Of a stretch of 64,000 nt of DNA, positions 19,994 through 33,154 are shown in pieces. Source of the DNA: Rhexocercosporidium sp. MPI-PUGE-AT-0058 (taxonomy: Eukaryota > Ascomycota > Leotiomycetes > Helotiales); the NCBI GenBank assembly GCA_020746875.1, contig JAGTJL010000001.1:3472001-3536000 (forward strand), given 5' to 3'. Within the stretch, counting starts at the first letter, position 1; each line of letters starts with the position of its first letter. The notes beneath the pieces were generated by a model, which was not told where the DNA came from, searched no databases, and saw nothing but the letters and a program-made list of their open reading frames with translations. A program made the translations under genes and the position numbers.

Positions 19994-22977
19994 GATCTGC
20001 GAGAGTTCAGACGTTAGCATCAGTTATCTGGAAGATGGTCATGATGAATGATTGATAGATAAGCGATGGGCATACGATTGACTTTTATTGGTGAGGCGTT
20101 TTGGTATGAGCGTGGATGATTTAGGGTGCGTTGTTGATAGGCGTGAGGTGCTCGGAGGTGGTTCTTGATGCTCAATTTGCTCCCAAAGATATAATGGAGA
20201 TGGAGTTGATTCGAGATTGTCGAGTCGATAACGTAAATTGAGATGTTGTGTGGAGAATGTGTGTCAAATATGTGTGCTAAAGCTGTGTGATTGAAAAGAA
20301 GAAGCAAGATCTCATCTTGAAAAGTCCTGCTTAAGTACTGTCTTCAGAAAACGAAATTGATTAGATTCTCGCTAAGGCCTCTTGCGCCATTAACCCCTGT
20401 CTTCTTGCGAGCGCTTCAGTTTTTCTAAAGTTCCGCGCTGATTGGTGGGTATATAAGCCATTAACAGACCTGCACCCCTGTAAACAGTCTTTGACTAGGA
20501 ACGAGGGGCAAGTTAGCTGACCATAGCTCGATTAGGAATAAGCGAGTTTTTCTTAGGGATTTTAGGCGCTTCAGAGGCTTGTTGGGCCAATGAGAAGGGT
20601 TTACTGACGGATGGCGCTGCCCAAGGGGTCCAATTGAAGGCAGGGAAGTGACAGATGACGGAAGGTGGGTCTCTGTTGAGTGTGCAAGATTAGATGCTTG
20701 ATCGTGTTAGATGAACGACAGAGTATGCGAAGATAGGAGGCGTGCTCTTGTGGGGTCCATCAACGATAGAATATGTTCCTCGTTATACCTGACTTTGCGC
20801 TTAAATCTCGTGGTTTTCTCTAATTCCAAGTTCCAAGGTCATGATATTAGCCTTTCCGCCGCAATCCCCGGCATTTGGCCTTGATCACTCCCTAGAAGCT
20901 CGTCTATCGTTCATCGTTCACTTGGAGGTGCGCAGCAGAAGGATCCTCATTATTCTAAACAAGACAAAAGAATACCCCCACCCCCCGGAAGGGCGCCTAG
21001 GGAAGCGTCAATGTCGAAGGTTACAGAACTTCAGATAAAAATCACAACTGCGAGAAACTATAATAGATGAGTCAGACGCATGACAGAAGATGTAGAACAG
21101 GGCTATATAGATTAATAGCTTTGTGGAAACTTCCACATGAAGGCTTGAGGTGCAAATTGGCAATCGGCGGGCTTGCATTATGTCGCATCAAACACTGCAA
21201 GGCCGCCCTACTAATGCTTGTTTGACTCTGCTTTCAACTTACCATTTTGATTCAAGGCATGTTTGGCTTTGCTTGTAAGCTTTGTTTGGCAGCTACATCG
21301 ACAAGCGTTGATTTGGATTTGTTTTAGTGCTGCAAAACAATAAGCAACTTTCCGTGCTTAAAAACCCCGAACCCGCCTCAAATTGGCATTTGTCTGACAC
21401 AAAACCCAGTTCTGTCACAAATGAGGTAGAAATACCAACTAGCCAATCTTGCAGGAAGCTTTGTCTTGATTTCTTTTTCTTTACTTGTGTTTGTTTTGGA
21501 CGGGAGCGTTGTTCGGTTTAACCGAGCCAAAACAAAAGGAGGCGGCAGTGCTTCCAGGGCGGCCCCACATATGTGGCTGTGCTCCACCCCCGCATTCCGG
21601 CTTGAGGCTTGCTGGAAATGGAGTTCGGTATCCCCGAAACATCTTTATAATGGAGGAAGGATGGGCCTCGGTGAGGAGGTTCAGACAATGCATGACTTGA
21701 TGAAGCCCAACTTCTAGTTCTCGTTGTACATTTTCATGTTTCTGAATGTGGCTAGGAGGTTTAGATGCTTTGGCCTTGAGGTATTGGTTGAAGCTACTTG
21801 AAAGGGATATTTAAAGGCGCAGTATTGGTCTTGAAAGGCGAATATGTGTAGATGATGCCTTTGGGGGTCCTTAAATGAGGGCTGTAGAAGGTCAAGCTAC
21901 TAACAAAGACAACTCTGATACCAATAAGTGGCCGTTGGGCTAAGCAATATCTGCCTTGCACAGCAATGTAAGCTGACTCTTTCAATCCCTCATCAGCTGA
22001 AATATGGATCAGAATAGGAGATAGCAGAAATAATTTCTTTTCAGAATCTGGTACCTTTCTTCCACAAGAGGAGCTATGGCCACAATTTTGCCACAATCAG
22101 CTGGACGTATCCACTTCAGCCTCACGGCTGCCTGTCCAAGCTCCCATGCCATCTACGGAGTATATGGCCCTTCTACTCGGCGTGAGTCAAAACCCCAGAT
22201 ACCGCAGGCAGAGAGAAGTCCGCGGATACCCTCATGAGATGGATACCTAATTTTGAGAGATATCTACCTCCGCATTTATCCATATTGGGCATTTTGAGTT
22301 TCAAAATCCAACATTTTTCAGCCCAACCCACTGTTCAGCCTCGTTGGCGTTGACAGGGATTAAGCGACCGATAGTCGTCGCCCAAGACGCTAGGCCAGCC
22401 TCACCCAATCCCGATAAGACAAGCAAGCACCTCGACCACTCTTCCGACTCTCTTCTGCAGCTGCGCTGCTGCATCGTGCATTTCACAACGCTTTTTCTCC
22501 AGATCTTGGCAGAAGACAGTCGTGTCACCGTCACCAAGATCCCAGCTGCCCGGATTTCTTTAAGAAGAGATCTATCTGCCCTTCTGCTTTTCACTCTGGA
22601 GTGCAGCTGATGCAATACGCAACTGGAGGTAAGCTGCCTGCCTGCCTGTTCACCTGCTGACTTGCCCCTCCGCCCATCACCGCCTGTCTGCCTTGTGATA
22701 GGAAGTCTCCGAAGTTACACCCTTCTCTGAACCACCTTTCACAGACAGTTGTCATCTGCTCCGGCAACGGAGTTTCGAGCCTCGATAGCAAACTTCAAGC
22801 TAACGTGAGTGCCTGTAGTGTTACAAAGTCAGTGAATACCCAGCTCCGCAAGCAATCACGGCCAAGGCAACAACAAGGCAACTCTAAAAACTAGGCAAGA
22901 GATTCTGCAACTCTCTGCAGCTCCTCGAACATCATATTGCCTCCTCCAAGATTCCACAAACACAGACAAACGGCATC
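19994..22977. other. 3 kb intergenic region
   Basis: Contains the upstream region of paralogue B (with a probable GTATGC-to-CGCAG 5' UTR intron ending before 19996) and the promoter and leader of the AAA ATPase gene at its right end. No conserved ORF was found. An inverted repeat at 21491-21535 is listed separately. Confidence 0.55.
21491..21535. repeat. Inverted repeat with nested palindrome
   Basis: TTGTTTTGG at 21491-21499 is perfectly complementary to CCAAAACAA at 21527-21535. Inside is CGGTTTAACCG at 21514-21524. It could form a small cruciform or transcript hairpin. No mobile element was recognised around it. Confidence 0.6.
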
Positions 22978-25900
22978 ATGGATACTCCAAGCACAAGTCA
23001 GAGCGAGCGGGTGGTAGAGAGAGAAGGCGGAGCTGCCGCTGGGGAAGGAAGCTCTAGCACACCAGTCGAGACGAAATCACTCAAATCCCCCGAGAAATCG
23101 AGTACGAAATGCAAGAAGTCTAAGAAGCACAAGGAACAAGACAAGGCTGGCAAGTCCAAGTCGAAGAAGAACAAGGAGAAGGAGGTGGTTGAGAGCGACT
23201 CTGATGATAGCTCGAGTGACTCGGACTCTGAGGAGAGCACGTCTGATTCGAGCGAGTCGGAAGAGGATTCAGAAACAGAGACTGAGAAGGAGAAGCGTAA
23301 GCGGAAGGCGAAGAAGAAGGCCAAGAAGGCCAAGGACAAACGCAAATCCAAGTCGAAGAGGAAGTCACGGAAAGAGGTAAATCTAGGCACTGGAGCTTGC
23401 AAGTTATATGCTAATCGTTTTCAAGGTATCTTCAGATTCAGAATCTGATTCAGACAGTGATAGCGAAGCCGAGACTGAAGTCGAAGATGAGGATGAGGAC
23501 GATGAAGTTGATGCAAATGCGGATCTTCAACAACAACTTCTCCAAATGCAGCAAATGCAACAACTACAAGGTCTTGGTCAGGCTGGTCTCGGTGGTCGAC
23601 TGAGAGCTGGTCGTCGAGGTGGTTTGGGAGGCAGTGCCGCTGCTCGAATTCAGGCTGCTAGAAATGCCAAGCAACTGGCTGCTCTGGGTCTCGATCCTAC
23701 AGGCAAGAAACTCAAGAAAGACAAGAAGAAGAAGGGGAAAAGAGGTAGCAAGCTTGAGTTCAAGAGAGTGGATCAGTTGTGGGATTCTACCATTCACAAC
23801 TACAAGCTCACGGACACCGCTGAGGACGAGGAGAGTTCTGAGTATGATCAGTACCTCTTCAATGTTCGGAGAACTTTTGACTGGGAGGGAAAGTACAAGG
23901 TGTGTCACTCTGCTTGATGGGTTCTCGGATGTGTTGTGTCCACAGCAAATTCGTCACTTCAATGCGAAGGATGTTTGCTAACTCTTGACTAGGCCACTGT
24001 CGTTGATATCAAGAGTAAGCTAATCAAGGAAGCTCTCACTGATGTCATGGACGGCGTCAAGGGCGTCAGTCTTGTAGAAGAAACCCCTTGTGTCGACCCC
24101 AACCTCCTATTCCTCTACCTCGAAGACCTCCGCAAGCTCGCCAAGGAACTCAAGAATAAGAAGATCACTGTCAAGAAGGGCAAGAAGAAGGCAATCAAGC
24201 GTAACAAGACCAAGCGAAAGCACCTCAAAGTTCTTCTCAAATACCTCGACAAGGATTATGCCGCAACCAAAAAATCTCTATACCCGATGCTGGAGTCGGG
24301 CTTGATTTCCTTTGAATACCTCTGGGCTTTGTACAAGCCAAACACACTCGCATACACCACTACCTACGGCTCTGTTGACGAACCTCGAGCTTTCAAGATC
24401 GAGCTTGCTGAGAAGGAAGCTAGTTTCATGAAGGGAGAGTGGTACAATATCGAAGGCAAATACTTGGAGTACGATGGGAAAACATGGGGCATGGGTAAGT
24501 CTATTTTCAAACACATTAACGATACCCACTGACAGCCACTAGGCACTATGGACTGCGATGTCCCAGCTTTCAAGGGAGCCAGAAAGATCACAAGTCTCAA
24601 CTGCTATCCCTTGAAGTACCACAAGAACGAGGAGAAGTTACGAGCTGATCTAATCGAACGCGGCAAAAAATTTGTTTCTCTTCAAGGTGTCAACTACAAG
24701 AGTCATGAGGGAATGGCTTACGTCAAGAAGAAGAGACAGATCATCAAGGTCAACATCAACGGTCGAATCATGATTGACCCTGCGATTCATCGTCGAATCT
24801 TGCCTAATTATCAAGTCAGTACTGTGAAGCCAAAGGATCCAGATCTTCTTGATTCCGACTCTGATGACTCTGACTCCGATGGGTGCTCTGGCCATGAGTA
24901 AGTCCTCCATTGCTTTTAGTTCTGCTCATATGCTTACATCACTTTAGCAGCTCCGATGATGAGCATGGTCACACCTTCGAGGCTCGCCAAGAGAAGGAGG
25001 ACGACGACGAACCCAAGATGAAGATGAAGGTTGTTCTGGATGAGAAGAATGAGCCACGTCTTATCGAGGTTCCAGTTGATGCCGACGGTCAAGAGCTTGC
25101 CGTTGAGAAGCTCGAGGAAGTCCCAAGCAAGATGGTTACCAAGAGCGGTGAGAATATAGTTGTTGAGGAGGACAAGAAGGCACTTCCCGTCTTTACTGAC
25201 GAGGAGTATCTGATTGCTTCGCCTGTTGTTCTCGGCTTCGCTTTCGCTGAGAAGCTATGGCTTGAGTTCACGGTTTCTGGTGTCAAGGAGATTGTATGGA
25301 ACGAGGGTGCTTACGATTCTCTTGTTCTCGAAGACAATACCAAGGCCATCGTCAAGGCTCTGGTCGAGTCCCACAAGTACCACCCAGCAGAGAGCATCGA
25401 CGATGTCATTCAAGGCAAGGGCAAGGGTCTAGTAGCTGTTCTTCATGGACCTCCAGGCACCGGCAAGACGTTGACTGCTGAAGGTATCTCCGAGCTTCTG
25501 AAATGCCCACTGTACATGGTCTCTGCTGGTGAACTAGGCACGGACCCGCGAACACTTGAGGGCGAGCTACAAAAGATTCTTGACATTGCTCACGCTTGGG
25601 GTGCCGTTCTTCTCTTGGATGAAGCCGATGTCTTCCTTGAGAAGCGCACCATCCAGGACATCCACCGAAATGCTCTCGTCTCCATATTCCTCCGTCTCTT
25701 GGAGTACTTCCAGGGTATTCTGTTCTTGACCACTAATCGTGTTGAGACTTTCGACGACGCCTTCCAATCGAGAATTCACATCGCTCTTCGATATGGCGAG
25801 CTGAGTCCAAAGGCCAAGAAGAGCGTCTTCAAGATGTTCATTGAGCGTGTGAGAATTCTCGAGGGTGTCGATACGATGCCTTTCACTGAGGAGGATTACA

Positions 25901-26143
25901 ACTCTCTTGCTAGGAACAACCTCAACGGTCGCCAGGTATGTTCCCCCATTCCCTTTCCGTGCAACTGAAGCTAACAATTCACAGATCAAGAACACTATCC
26001 GCACAGCCCAAGCTCTGGCAGTCAACAAGGGCGAGCCTCTAAGCATGGAGCACATCAAGCGTGTCCTCGACGTCTCGAACGCCTTCGACCGTGACTTGAA
26101 GGGCGGCACAGGTTTTGAGGATGCCATGCGTGGCTACTTCTAA
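22978..26143 (+). CDS. AAA-family ATPase with charged N-terminus (fungal DUF7025-type)
   Basis: Six exons: 22978-23376, 23426-23899, 23993-24494, 24543-24897, 24948 (or 24951)-25935 and 25985-26143, giving about 958 aa. Residues 1-170 are Ser/Asp/Glu and Lys/Arg rich and disordered, with likely nuclear localisation signals. A Gln-rich patch (QQQLLQMQQMQQL) follows, then a conserved middle domain (RVDQLWDSTIHNYKL; YVKKKRQIIKVNINGRIMID). The C-terminal AAA module has Walker A GPPGTGKT, Walker B LLLDEADVFLE, sensor 1 TTNR and the SRIHIALRYGEL segment expected in this fungal family. All motifs look intact, so it should hydrolyse ATP. Its substrate is unknown. The exon 5 acceptor is ambiguous (TTTAG or the CAG three bases on), adding or dropping one Ser. 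Confidence 0.9.
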
Positions 26144-28196
26144 ACTCTAGCTTCCCATTTCCCCACAAATTTGCAACCGACTCGCCCGTCCATTACCAAT
26201 TTGCTTCTCATTCTTACTTATTTTCAAATTCTCCTGATGCAAGCAGAATTTTCACGGCGCATGATTGATGGATATGACGGATATGACATTGCATGACAGT
26301 ACAGCACATCTTACGGTATGGAACCGAATGAACGGACGAATGGATGGTTCTTCAGCGACCGACCGAGCGTGCATAAATTGATTTTATTGTTTATTTGCGA
26401 ATTTTACTTTTTACTTTCTGCTCTCTTTTGCTTTGTCTGCTCTGCTTGGGATGGACGGCGTTGTAGTTTAAGTATGCTGCTGTTGGGAAGGACACCCTTT
26501 CTTTTGGACTGGGAGTGTGGTTGGGATCGGGGTTGGGGGTTGGGGTGCTCATATGGATGATGGGCGCGGGGTTCATGGAGTGCAAATACAATGAATTTCT
26601 CTTCTTTCTTGGACATTTTGACCTAATGGTTTTGGGCACGAGGTCGTTGTGAATAAATGGATCGATAGTATTGATAGTAGCAAGTGGAAATGTGTCATTG
26701 AGTAATTATTGCTTGGCGGCTGAAATTCACATACTCTTCTTTGAAAAAAGTCTTCAGGTACTGCATCGCGACCGTTGTCATTGTTTTTTTTTAAGTCCCG
26801 TGAGAGTTTGTGAGCTATTGAATGAATCGATAGGTGCGTAGTTAAATGACACTCCGTCTTATGCTTTTCAGCTTGCTTAGCCTATTTTTGTATTCAAGAA
26901 GGCAGAGCTGCCTCCTCCTTTATCCCTACGCTGACAGCTTCCGAGCACGGAGCATTTGGAAACTCTGATGTTGTATGTCCTTGCCGTTGAGTGAGATCAT
27001 CTGGAAATAGATCATCGCTTCGTGCTTCTGTATCATCCTCGTTCTTCTCTCAACTGTGACTTGAAATCATCTAGGGTTGGGGGGCATTCGGTCTGGGTAT
27101 TTCCGTGGGAAATAATGGAATGAATTAATGACTTGACAGCTGCTGGCAGTTCGACGGTAAGCACTGAGAAAGGGGAAAGGTGTTTCGTTCTAAGTGGGTT
27201 TTCGAGAAGTGGATTTTTGACGGCGGTTCTCGCTCTGGCAGCAGTATATGTGATTGGGAGACAAGAGGAAAATAATGAGTTGTTTACGGAATATACGTAG
27301 GCGGAAGTGAACTATATGGGTATAGAGACTGACTGCATGTCGTTGGAAGTAGGAGAATTGATGTGATCTTAGCTAAGGTCAGGAGCGCTGAAGTCATCGG
27401 AGGTAAGCTACGTTTGCAGCACGAGTGTGGAGAGATCAAGAGAGAGAGGTAAAGGATTCGGCAACGGCAAACGAATCGACAGTGATATCTTTCCTGACAA
27501 AAACACATATTGAAAGTAAGCTACGCACTCATCTCCAACAATCTGCTAAACGTGATCATGACGTAACACATACAACATATCTGCACAAAACCGAGCACAA
27601 ATACCGTGAAATAAAGATTGCAAGATGAGTGAAGGGGGAAATCCCATCCAAGCGCGGGCATTGCTTCTCTTTAGCAATGAGTTCTCTGGATCATAGAGTG
27701 GCGTTCATGTTCTTGGAGTGTTATTTGTGGTGTGCTGGACTTCGCTTACATTTTGAATCCGCAATGATTTGGTGGTGGTACTTTGACGATGGGTAGGTAA
27801 ATGTCCCAAACTTCATGCCTCAAGTTGGCATGCTTGTGGTGAGTTAACGCGTAATATGTTCTTGATGCTTCGAACGGTAGCGGCAATACTCATATAGGGA
27901 ACGGGCAACACACAAAGCAAAGATTGAAGACACTCATGAAGCACAAGAAACAACCCAATAGACAGAGTAGAGAGTCTTTAAAGTCATAAGCGAAGAAACA
28001 TTGAGGTTTGATAGTACAAAAAGGTGTTGGTGTTTCCGAAATCTACACGCTTAAAATGCAGACTCCGAAAGATGGTGATAGAGGTGGTTTTTTTTGCTGG
28101 TACGTAGGCAGCCCATCCATCGGAAATTCCCTTCCTTCTAGACGCCCGCCCCAGATCCCCCTTCCGTTACCCCCAATATGTATGTGTGTGGAAAGT
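26144..28196. other. 2 kb convergent intergenic region
   Basis: Lies between the 3' ends of the ATPase gene and the malate dehydrogenase gene. No supported gene, RNA or repeat was seen. Short ORFs on both strands are AT-rich and lack domains. Confidence 0.65.
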
Positions 28197-29603
28197 TTAC
28201 TTTCCTGGGTTCGACTCAACGAATGCAACACCCTTCTGGATGTTCTGGGAGAATGAATTAGTGTATGCAATATTAGGCTTCCGTTGGCTTGAACATACCT
28301 TCTTCAAGTCCTCCAAGCAGGCATCCAAAAGTTTCTGCTCCTCAGCAGTGATCTTTCCGACATCCTGGATCTCCTCAACACCGTTGGGGCCCAAAAGAAC
28401 CTTGCTGGCGAAGAACTCAACACCTTGATCCTTGTACAATGGGCTGTCGACGAAAGTTGGCTCAACAACACCCTTCTCGCCCTGAGCAGCCTTCAACAAG
28501 CTCTCGGCGAAACGAGCACCAGCCATAGCCATGGAGAGAGTAGCAGATCCGGCACCATCCTTGGCCTTGACAACCTCATCACCACCGAATTGGACACGGT
28601 TCAAGAGGGTAGCATCACCAACGAGATCAGGGTGCTTGGATTGGGAGAAGAGAGGAACAATGGTAACACCAGAGTGACCTCCAACGACGGTAATATTCTC
28701 ATCAGCTGGGTCGGTTTTCTTGATCTCGGAAACAAATCGGGAAGCACGGACAACATCGAGGGTGGTAACACCGAACAGACGCTTTGGGTTGTAGACTCCT
28801 CTCGCCTTGAAGATCTCAGCGACGATTGGGACGGTGCTGTTAACTGGGTTGGAGATGACCAAGATGTTGGCATCTGGGGCAGACTCGGCAGCGGCCTTTG
28901 CGAGATCACGGACAATGGAGGCATTGGTGTTGAAGAGATCATCACGGGTCATGCCTGGCTTACGGGGAACACCAGCGGGGATGAGAACGATCTCAGCACC
29001 CTTGAGTGCTGCTGCGAGACCGCTAGGAGTTGCGTCATATCCGGTAACCTTGCTCTTGGTGTTGATGTGACTGATGTCAGCGGCAACACCTGGTCATTGA
29101 GTCAGAACTGTAGCTTGTGTGTCCGAGACAGTTTCCCTCCATCTGACCCATCCTTCATATGTAAATTCAACGTACCTGGGGCGAGGCGGATATCGTAGAG
29201 CGCGAGGTCTGTAACGCGGGGGTTGAGCTTCAAGAGAAGAGACAGAGGTTGTCCAATTCCTCCAGCAGCACCGAGAACTGTGACTTTAGACAACTAGATA
29301 GAATGTGTTAGCGATCAATCAATCAAAACAATTGCAATGTTGTGTCGACTCCAACACTCAACGAGTTGATTCCCATTGTAATTGCGGCAATTGAAAGTCC
29401 CGGAGCAGCTGGGGTAACCCCATCAACCCGCAGAAGTATCCTCATCTCTGCGACCAACAATTGAAGCTCCCCAGCCTCGGCCCAACGGTCTGGAGATAGT
29501 TCGGGGTAAATAAATCGAAAGAAGTTGAACTCACGTCTCTGGCAGTAGCGGAGAAGGCCCGTCTCTGGGCAGCGCCCGACAATGCTCTACGTGCGGCAAA
29601 CAT
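28197..29603 (-). CDS. MDH1: Malate dehydrogenase, mitochondrial
   Basis: Oxidises malate to oxaloacetate with NAD+ in the TCA cycle. Exons 29535-29603, 29176-29293, 28299-29089 and 28197-28244 give 341 aa, the usual length. Exon 1 encodes a basic, Ser/Ala/Arg-rich mitochondrial presequence ([20 protein letters not shown]). The NAD-binding loop ([16 protein letters not shown]) follows at once. Substrate-binding and catalytic segments are present ([51 protein letters not shown] with the catalytic His). The last 15 codons are in a separate exon. No lesion was seen. Confidence 0.96.
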
Positions 29604-30660
29604 TATGTGAATATGAAGGTTGAATTGTAGAGGAAGATGAGGAATTGGAGATGTGAGAAAGACGGACGGATGGACTGGGGAGAAGGAGAAGCTGCGAGAA
29701 ATTTGAGCTAGGCGTGACCAGAGCTCCGGTTCCGACGAGCTAATCCTGCTTCGGATCAAGCGGCTTCGATGTCATGTGACGAGAGAATCAAAACTATAAT
29801 ATGTTGTCTTTGGTGAGGATGTGCGAGCTGTCACTGAGGAAAATATTCAGAAACAATAGAGAACTTATCGAGTTGACTGTTGTTGATAGTGAAGTGGAGT
29901 AAGAAGGCTCCCGAGTTGCATCTTCGCCTTCGCAAATCACCAAGTGCTTTCCCCCGGATTCTCATCCGAAACGTCCAAGATATGGAGAGCAGATCTTGAC
30001 ATTGATTAACCTTAAAGTACTTACTAAGAGACGGAAGCCCTTCTACTACCCATCATACTAAGCGCTAGGCCGTCATGAGCTTATTACTCGAAACTCGAAA
30101 ATATGTGACTTGCAGAAGTTGTGTAATCTGAGCCTGTCGATGTCATTCAGAATTTGAGCCCTGAAGTCAAAAAAGCCTCGTTTTGCTATGCTCATAGTAG
30201 AATTCTTTCTTTTATATTTCTTCCAGACAATAGAATGCCTTCTATTACTGGGGAATGGTTGTATTTAGTCCTAAACTTTCAAGCTTGCGTTGACCACGCT
30301 GCGGTCTGTTGAGACATTTCATAGAGCAAGCAAATAACAAGTGTAGAAAAGCGAGCATGCAGTTTTATTTTGTCGAGCTCAGCTAATTTCCTTCTCATTA
30401 AATCTCATCCAATTCTCATCACCCAAAATACCCAAACTCCAGCATATGCAAAGTAAAGCATGCTGTCCCATCCCTACAACAAATGAAAAAGAGAACTATA
30501 TACATCAGCGAGGCCGTATTGACGGATGCCTCAACTCCATGACAGGAAGATTATTGCGTATCATTCATAACCACTTTCTCTCCCCCTCCACCTCACCCCT
30601 TCACCCCCCATTCCCCTTCCCTCAATCTAACACTCACTAACACTCACTCCCCTTCGTCCT
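29604..30660. other. Promoter side of MDH1 and intergenic DNA
   Basis: The 5' leader and promoter of the malate dehydrogenase gene lie just above 29603. The rest, up to the 3' end of the NLP gene, holds nothing recognisable. Confidence 0.6.
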
Positions 30661-31548
30661 CTACCAAGTAGCCTTCCACAAATTCGGCCAAAAGTTCGAA
30701 TCCTTAAACGGCACATTTGCATCCCCAAAATTCGTATTTTCAAGCGCCGTCCTCGCAGCAGGCGTCAAATTCTCCCACGCCACAAGCGGCTGCTTGCCGC
30801 CAGCCGTGTTCGTGAGTCCACAAGCATGGTTAACAGGCCAGACGCTCTCATACTTGATCCGAGGAGAGGAACCCGTGAGCGAGTAGCCTGAAGTAGCGCA
30901 GTCCCAGCCGCCGTGGGCTGAGGGACATACAGCGAGGATGTTGGATGGGGATGTTGAAGTAGCAGAGGAGAGGTAGACGATTGTGCCTTCCCAGTCGTGG
31001 CGGTGTCCGAGGCCGTCGGAGGGGGAGTCTTTGGGGAAATACCTAGGTTGTGTGAGTCTGGTAGTCTTTCTTGAGGAATTTGGTCTGAAAGATGAGGGGA
31101 GAGAGAAATGACTTACCAAGAGTACATCAAGACGAAGTTCCCGCCGTAATCGCCGCTACGGACATAGATCTGTCCAGTACTGGAACTACATCCTCCATTG
31201 GAAGAGCCAGAAGTCTGAAGTCCACCACTATTCCAAACCACGAATCATCAGCCTCATCTCCTTTCCAAACTGGAGTACTGAAATAAACAGCAGTGAAAGG
31301 GTAAGATCTCACCCAGTATTCCCATTAGCATCCACAGCCGGAAACGGTACACATCCATTGACGACCTTCAACAACGGCTGGTACGCGAGGTACACGGCAC
31401 CGAGAGTTCCACTCGGTACGCTCTGAGGGAATCCAACGACTGCATCGTGATTGATGACGGCGCGCTTCTCGAGCTGTTGCTCGACTGGTGAGGCGACCAC
31501 TGCGGAAGCTACAGCGAGCGCTTTGAGTAAGGAAGAGAAGACCGCCAT
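30661..31548 (-). CDS. NEP1-like protein (NLP, NPP1 domain), secreted
   Basis: Secreted NPP1-domain protein. Members of the family bind plant sphingolipids and, in many species, cause necrosis in eudicots; some members are non-cytolytic. Exons 31313-31548, 31117-31227 and 30661-31042 give 242 aa, a typical length with no break. The signal peptide spans about residues 1-20 (hydrophobic KALAVASAVVAS), followed by a KR site suitable for Kex2-type processing. The family heptapeptide region is present as GHRHDWEG. Two cysteines (in NGCVPF and GGCSSS) fit the two-cysteine type 1 group. Whether this copy is cytolytic cannot be told from sequence alone. It is flanked by housekeeping genes rather than by other effectors. 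Confidence 0.95.
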
Positions 31549-33154
31549 GTTCAGTGCTTGTGGCTTGGGTCGAGTGAACGATTTAAAGCTGAGGTTTGAG
31601 TCCGGTCCGAGTGCTAACTCAAACTATCGAAGGACTTGAAGTGGAGTGAGAGAAGAGGGGTGAAGAGAGAAGATAAATCCCCAACACAACAGCAGGACAA
31701 AGGAGCCTTATATCCTCCCTGCCTCCAACATGTCCAATCTCTCGATCAATAACCACAAGCACTCGACAAGCTTCCCGATTCCTATCTTCTTCTCCGCAGC
31801 CCCTCATCCCACGGACCACGCGCAACGGCAACAAACCGATCAGAGGTTCAAGAACACACCAGCCCAGGAACAGGGGCCAGGTCCAGTATCCCAAATAAGC
31901 AATACTTCCACTCCCTCCCTGCCCATCACTATCACGACCGGAAACCACCTCCCCATTCCAGACATAGCAGCCCGAGAAATCAACTTACGTGCTTCTTACG
32001 TGCCAATCAAATATTGTGCTGTCCCACGTTGGTGACTTCTCCTCCGCGTGTATACGTATACATCTTTGCAGTAAGAAGCACAGCAGCTCTAGCAGCTCAA
32101 ACAAGACCCTCCCCGTCTCTCCCTCACAAAACAATCGAGTACGTGACTGCGTTAACAAAAAGTATATTAAATTACCCTCCTCCCAGGGGTCTGGTCTAAC
32201 CACCGGCGACAACCCTAAACCAGCAGCACGTCCCAAGAAAGATACCGCTTCAGCGCTGTACCCCACACCATTCAGTTGCCGGCTTTGGCCCGCACGCACT
32301 CCCAGGGACATGATCTGATCTGATCGTGAACTATCGATTTCTCATGGCATGTCTCAGATCTGCTTTCTTGAGATGAGAAGATGAATTGTGGGGTCCTCGA
32401 GGTCACCGTTTCGGGTATGCGGTAGATTAGATATCATGGCTTGGTTCATGCGTTGAAAGATATCATAATGCGCTGTGTCGGTTACAAGTAGTGTGGCGCG
32501 GGGTGCTGAGCCCCCAACGTTGAACAGTAAGTAATGCTGTAATGCATTGCAGTGGCTGAGCTCTGAGCTATGCAACTTTCAAGCTACGATGTCGATGTCC
32601 CTATACCGTACCTAAGTATCTCCTTATTTTGTATGCACGCTTTCCGGGAAATTCTGCCCGATAAATCTAATCTCCCAAGTAGGCTTGACATACAGCTGGC
32701 GCTTGTTCTTCTGTTGGAGAGATTCCCGGTGTGTTTAAGTTACTGTATGATACCACGAAGGAGATTCATCTATAGATCCTGATTGCACCCTCTTTCTTTC
32801 TTTCTTATCATCATTATACGGCATCTGAGTGTAAAGTAAGCAACATGGGATACTCCGGGCATAGGATAAAGAAGCTTAAATAAAGTATTGTACCCTTGCA
32901 AGTCTTGTTTGGTACTGTATTTAAACGGAAGGAAATCAGGGATCGCCCAACGATCTGTTTGTTCAATTGATTTTGTATTGCAATTTTGACGTATCTATTT
33001 GCTGATCTATCTTCTAGTCTGCAAAAATCATCATATCATGACCACAAAAGCCCACGATGAAAAGAGGAACGCAGAAAAACTCCGGAGTAAAACCCTAATG
33101 CGTGACTTTACAAGTAAAACTTTTTCCCATCCCCTCAAGTCTCTACTTGTCCAT
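31549..33154. other. 1.6 kb intergenic region
   Basis: Contains the promoter of the NLP gene at its left end and the 3' flank of the eEF3 gene at its right. Overlapping ORFs on both strands near 31985-32318 have no domain and are not supported. Confidence 0.6.

Noticed and set aside
28425..29198. 257-codon plus-strand ORF opposite malate dehydrogenase
   Set aside because: Shadow of the MDH1 coding strand. No family resemblance.
31985..32318. Overlapping 108-109-codon ORFs on both strands
   Set aside because: Mutually overlapping with no protein-like pattern in either.
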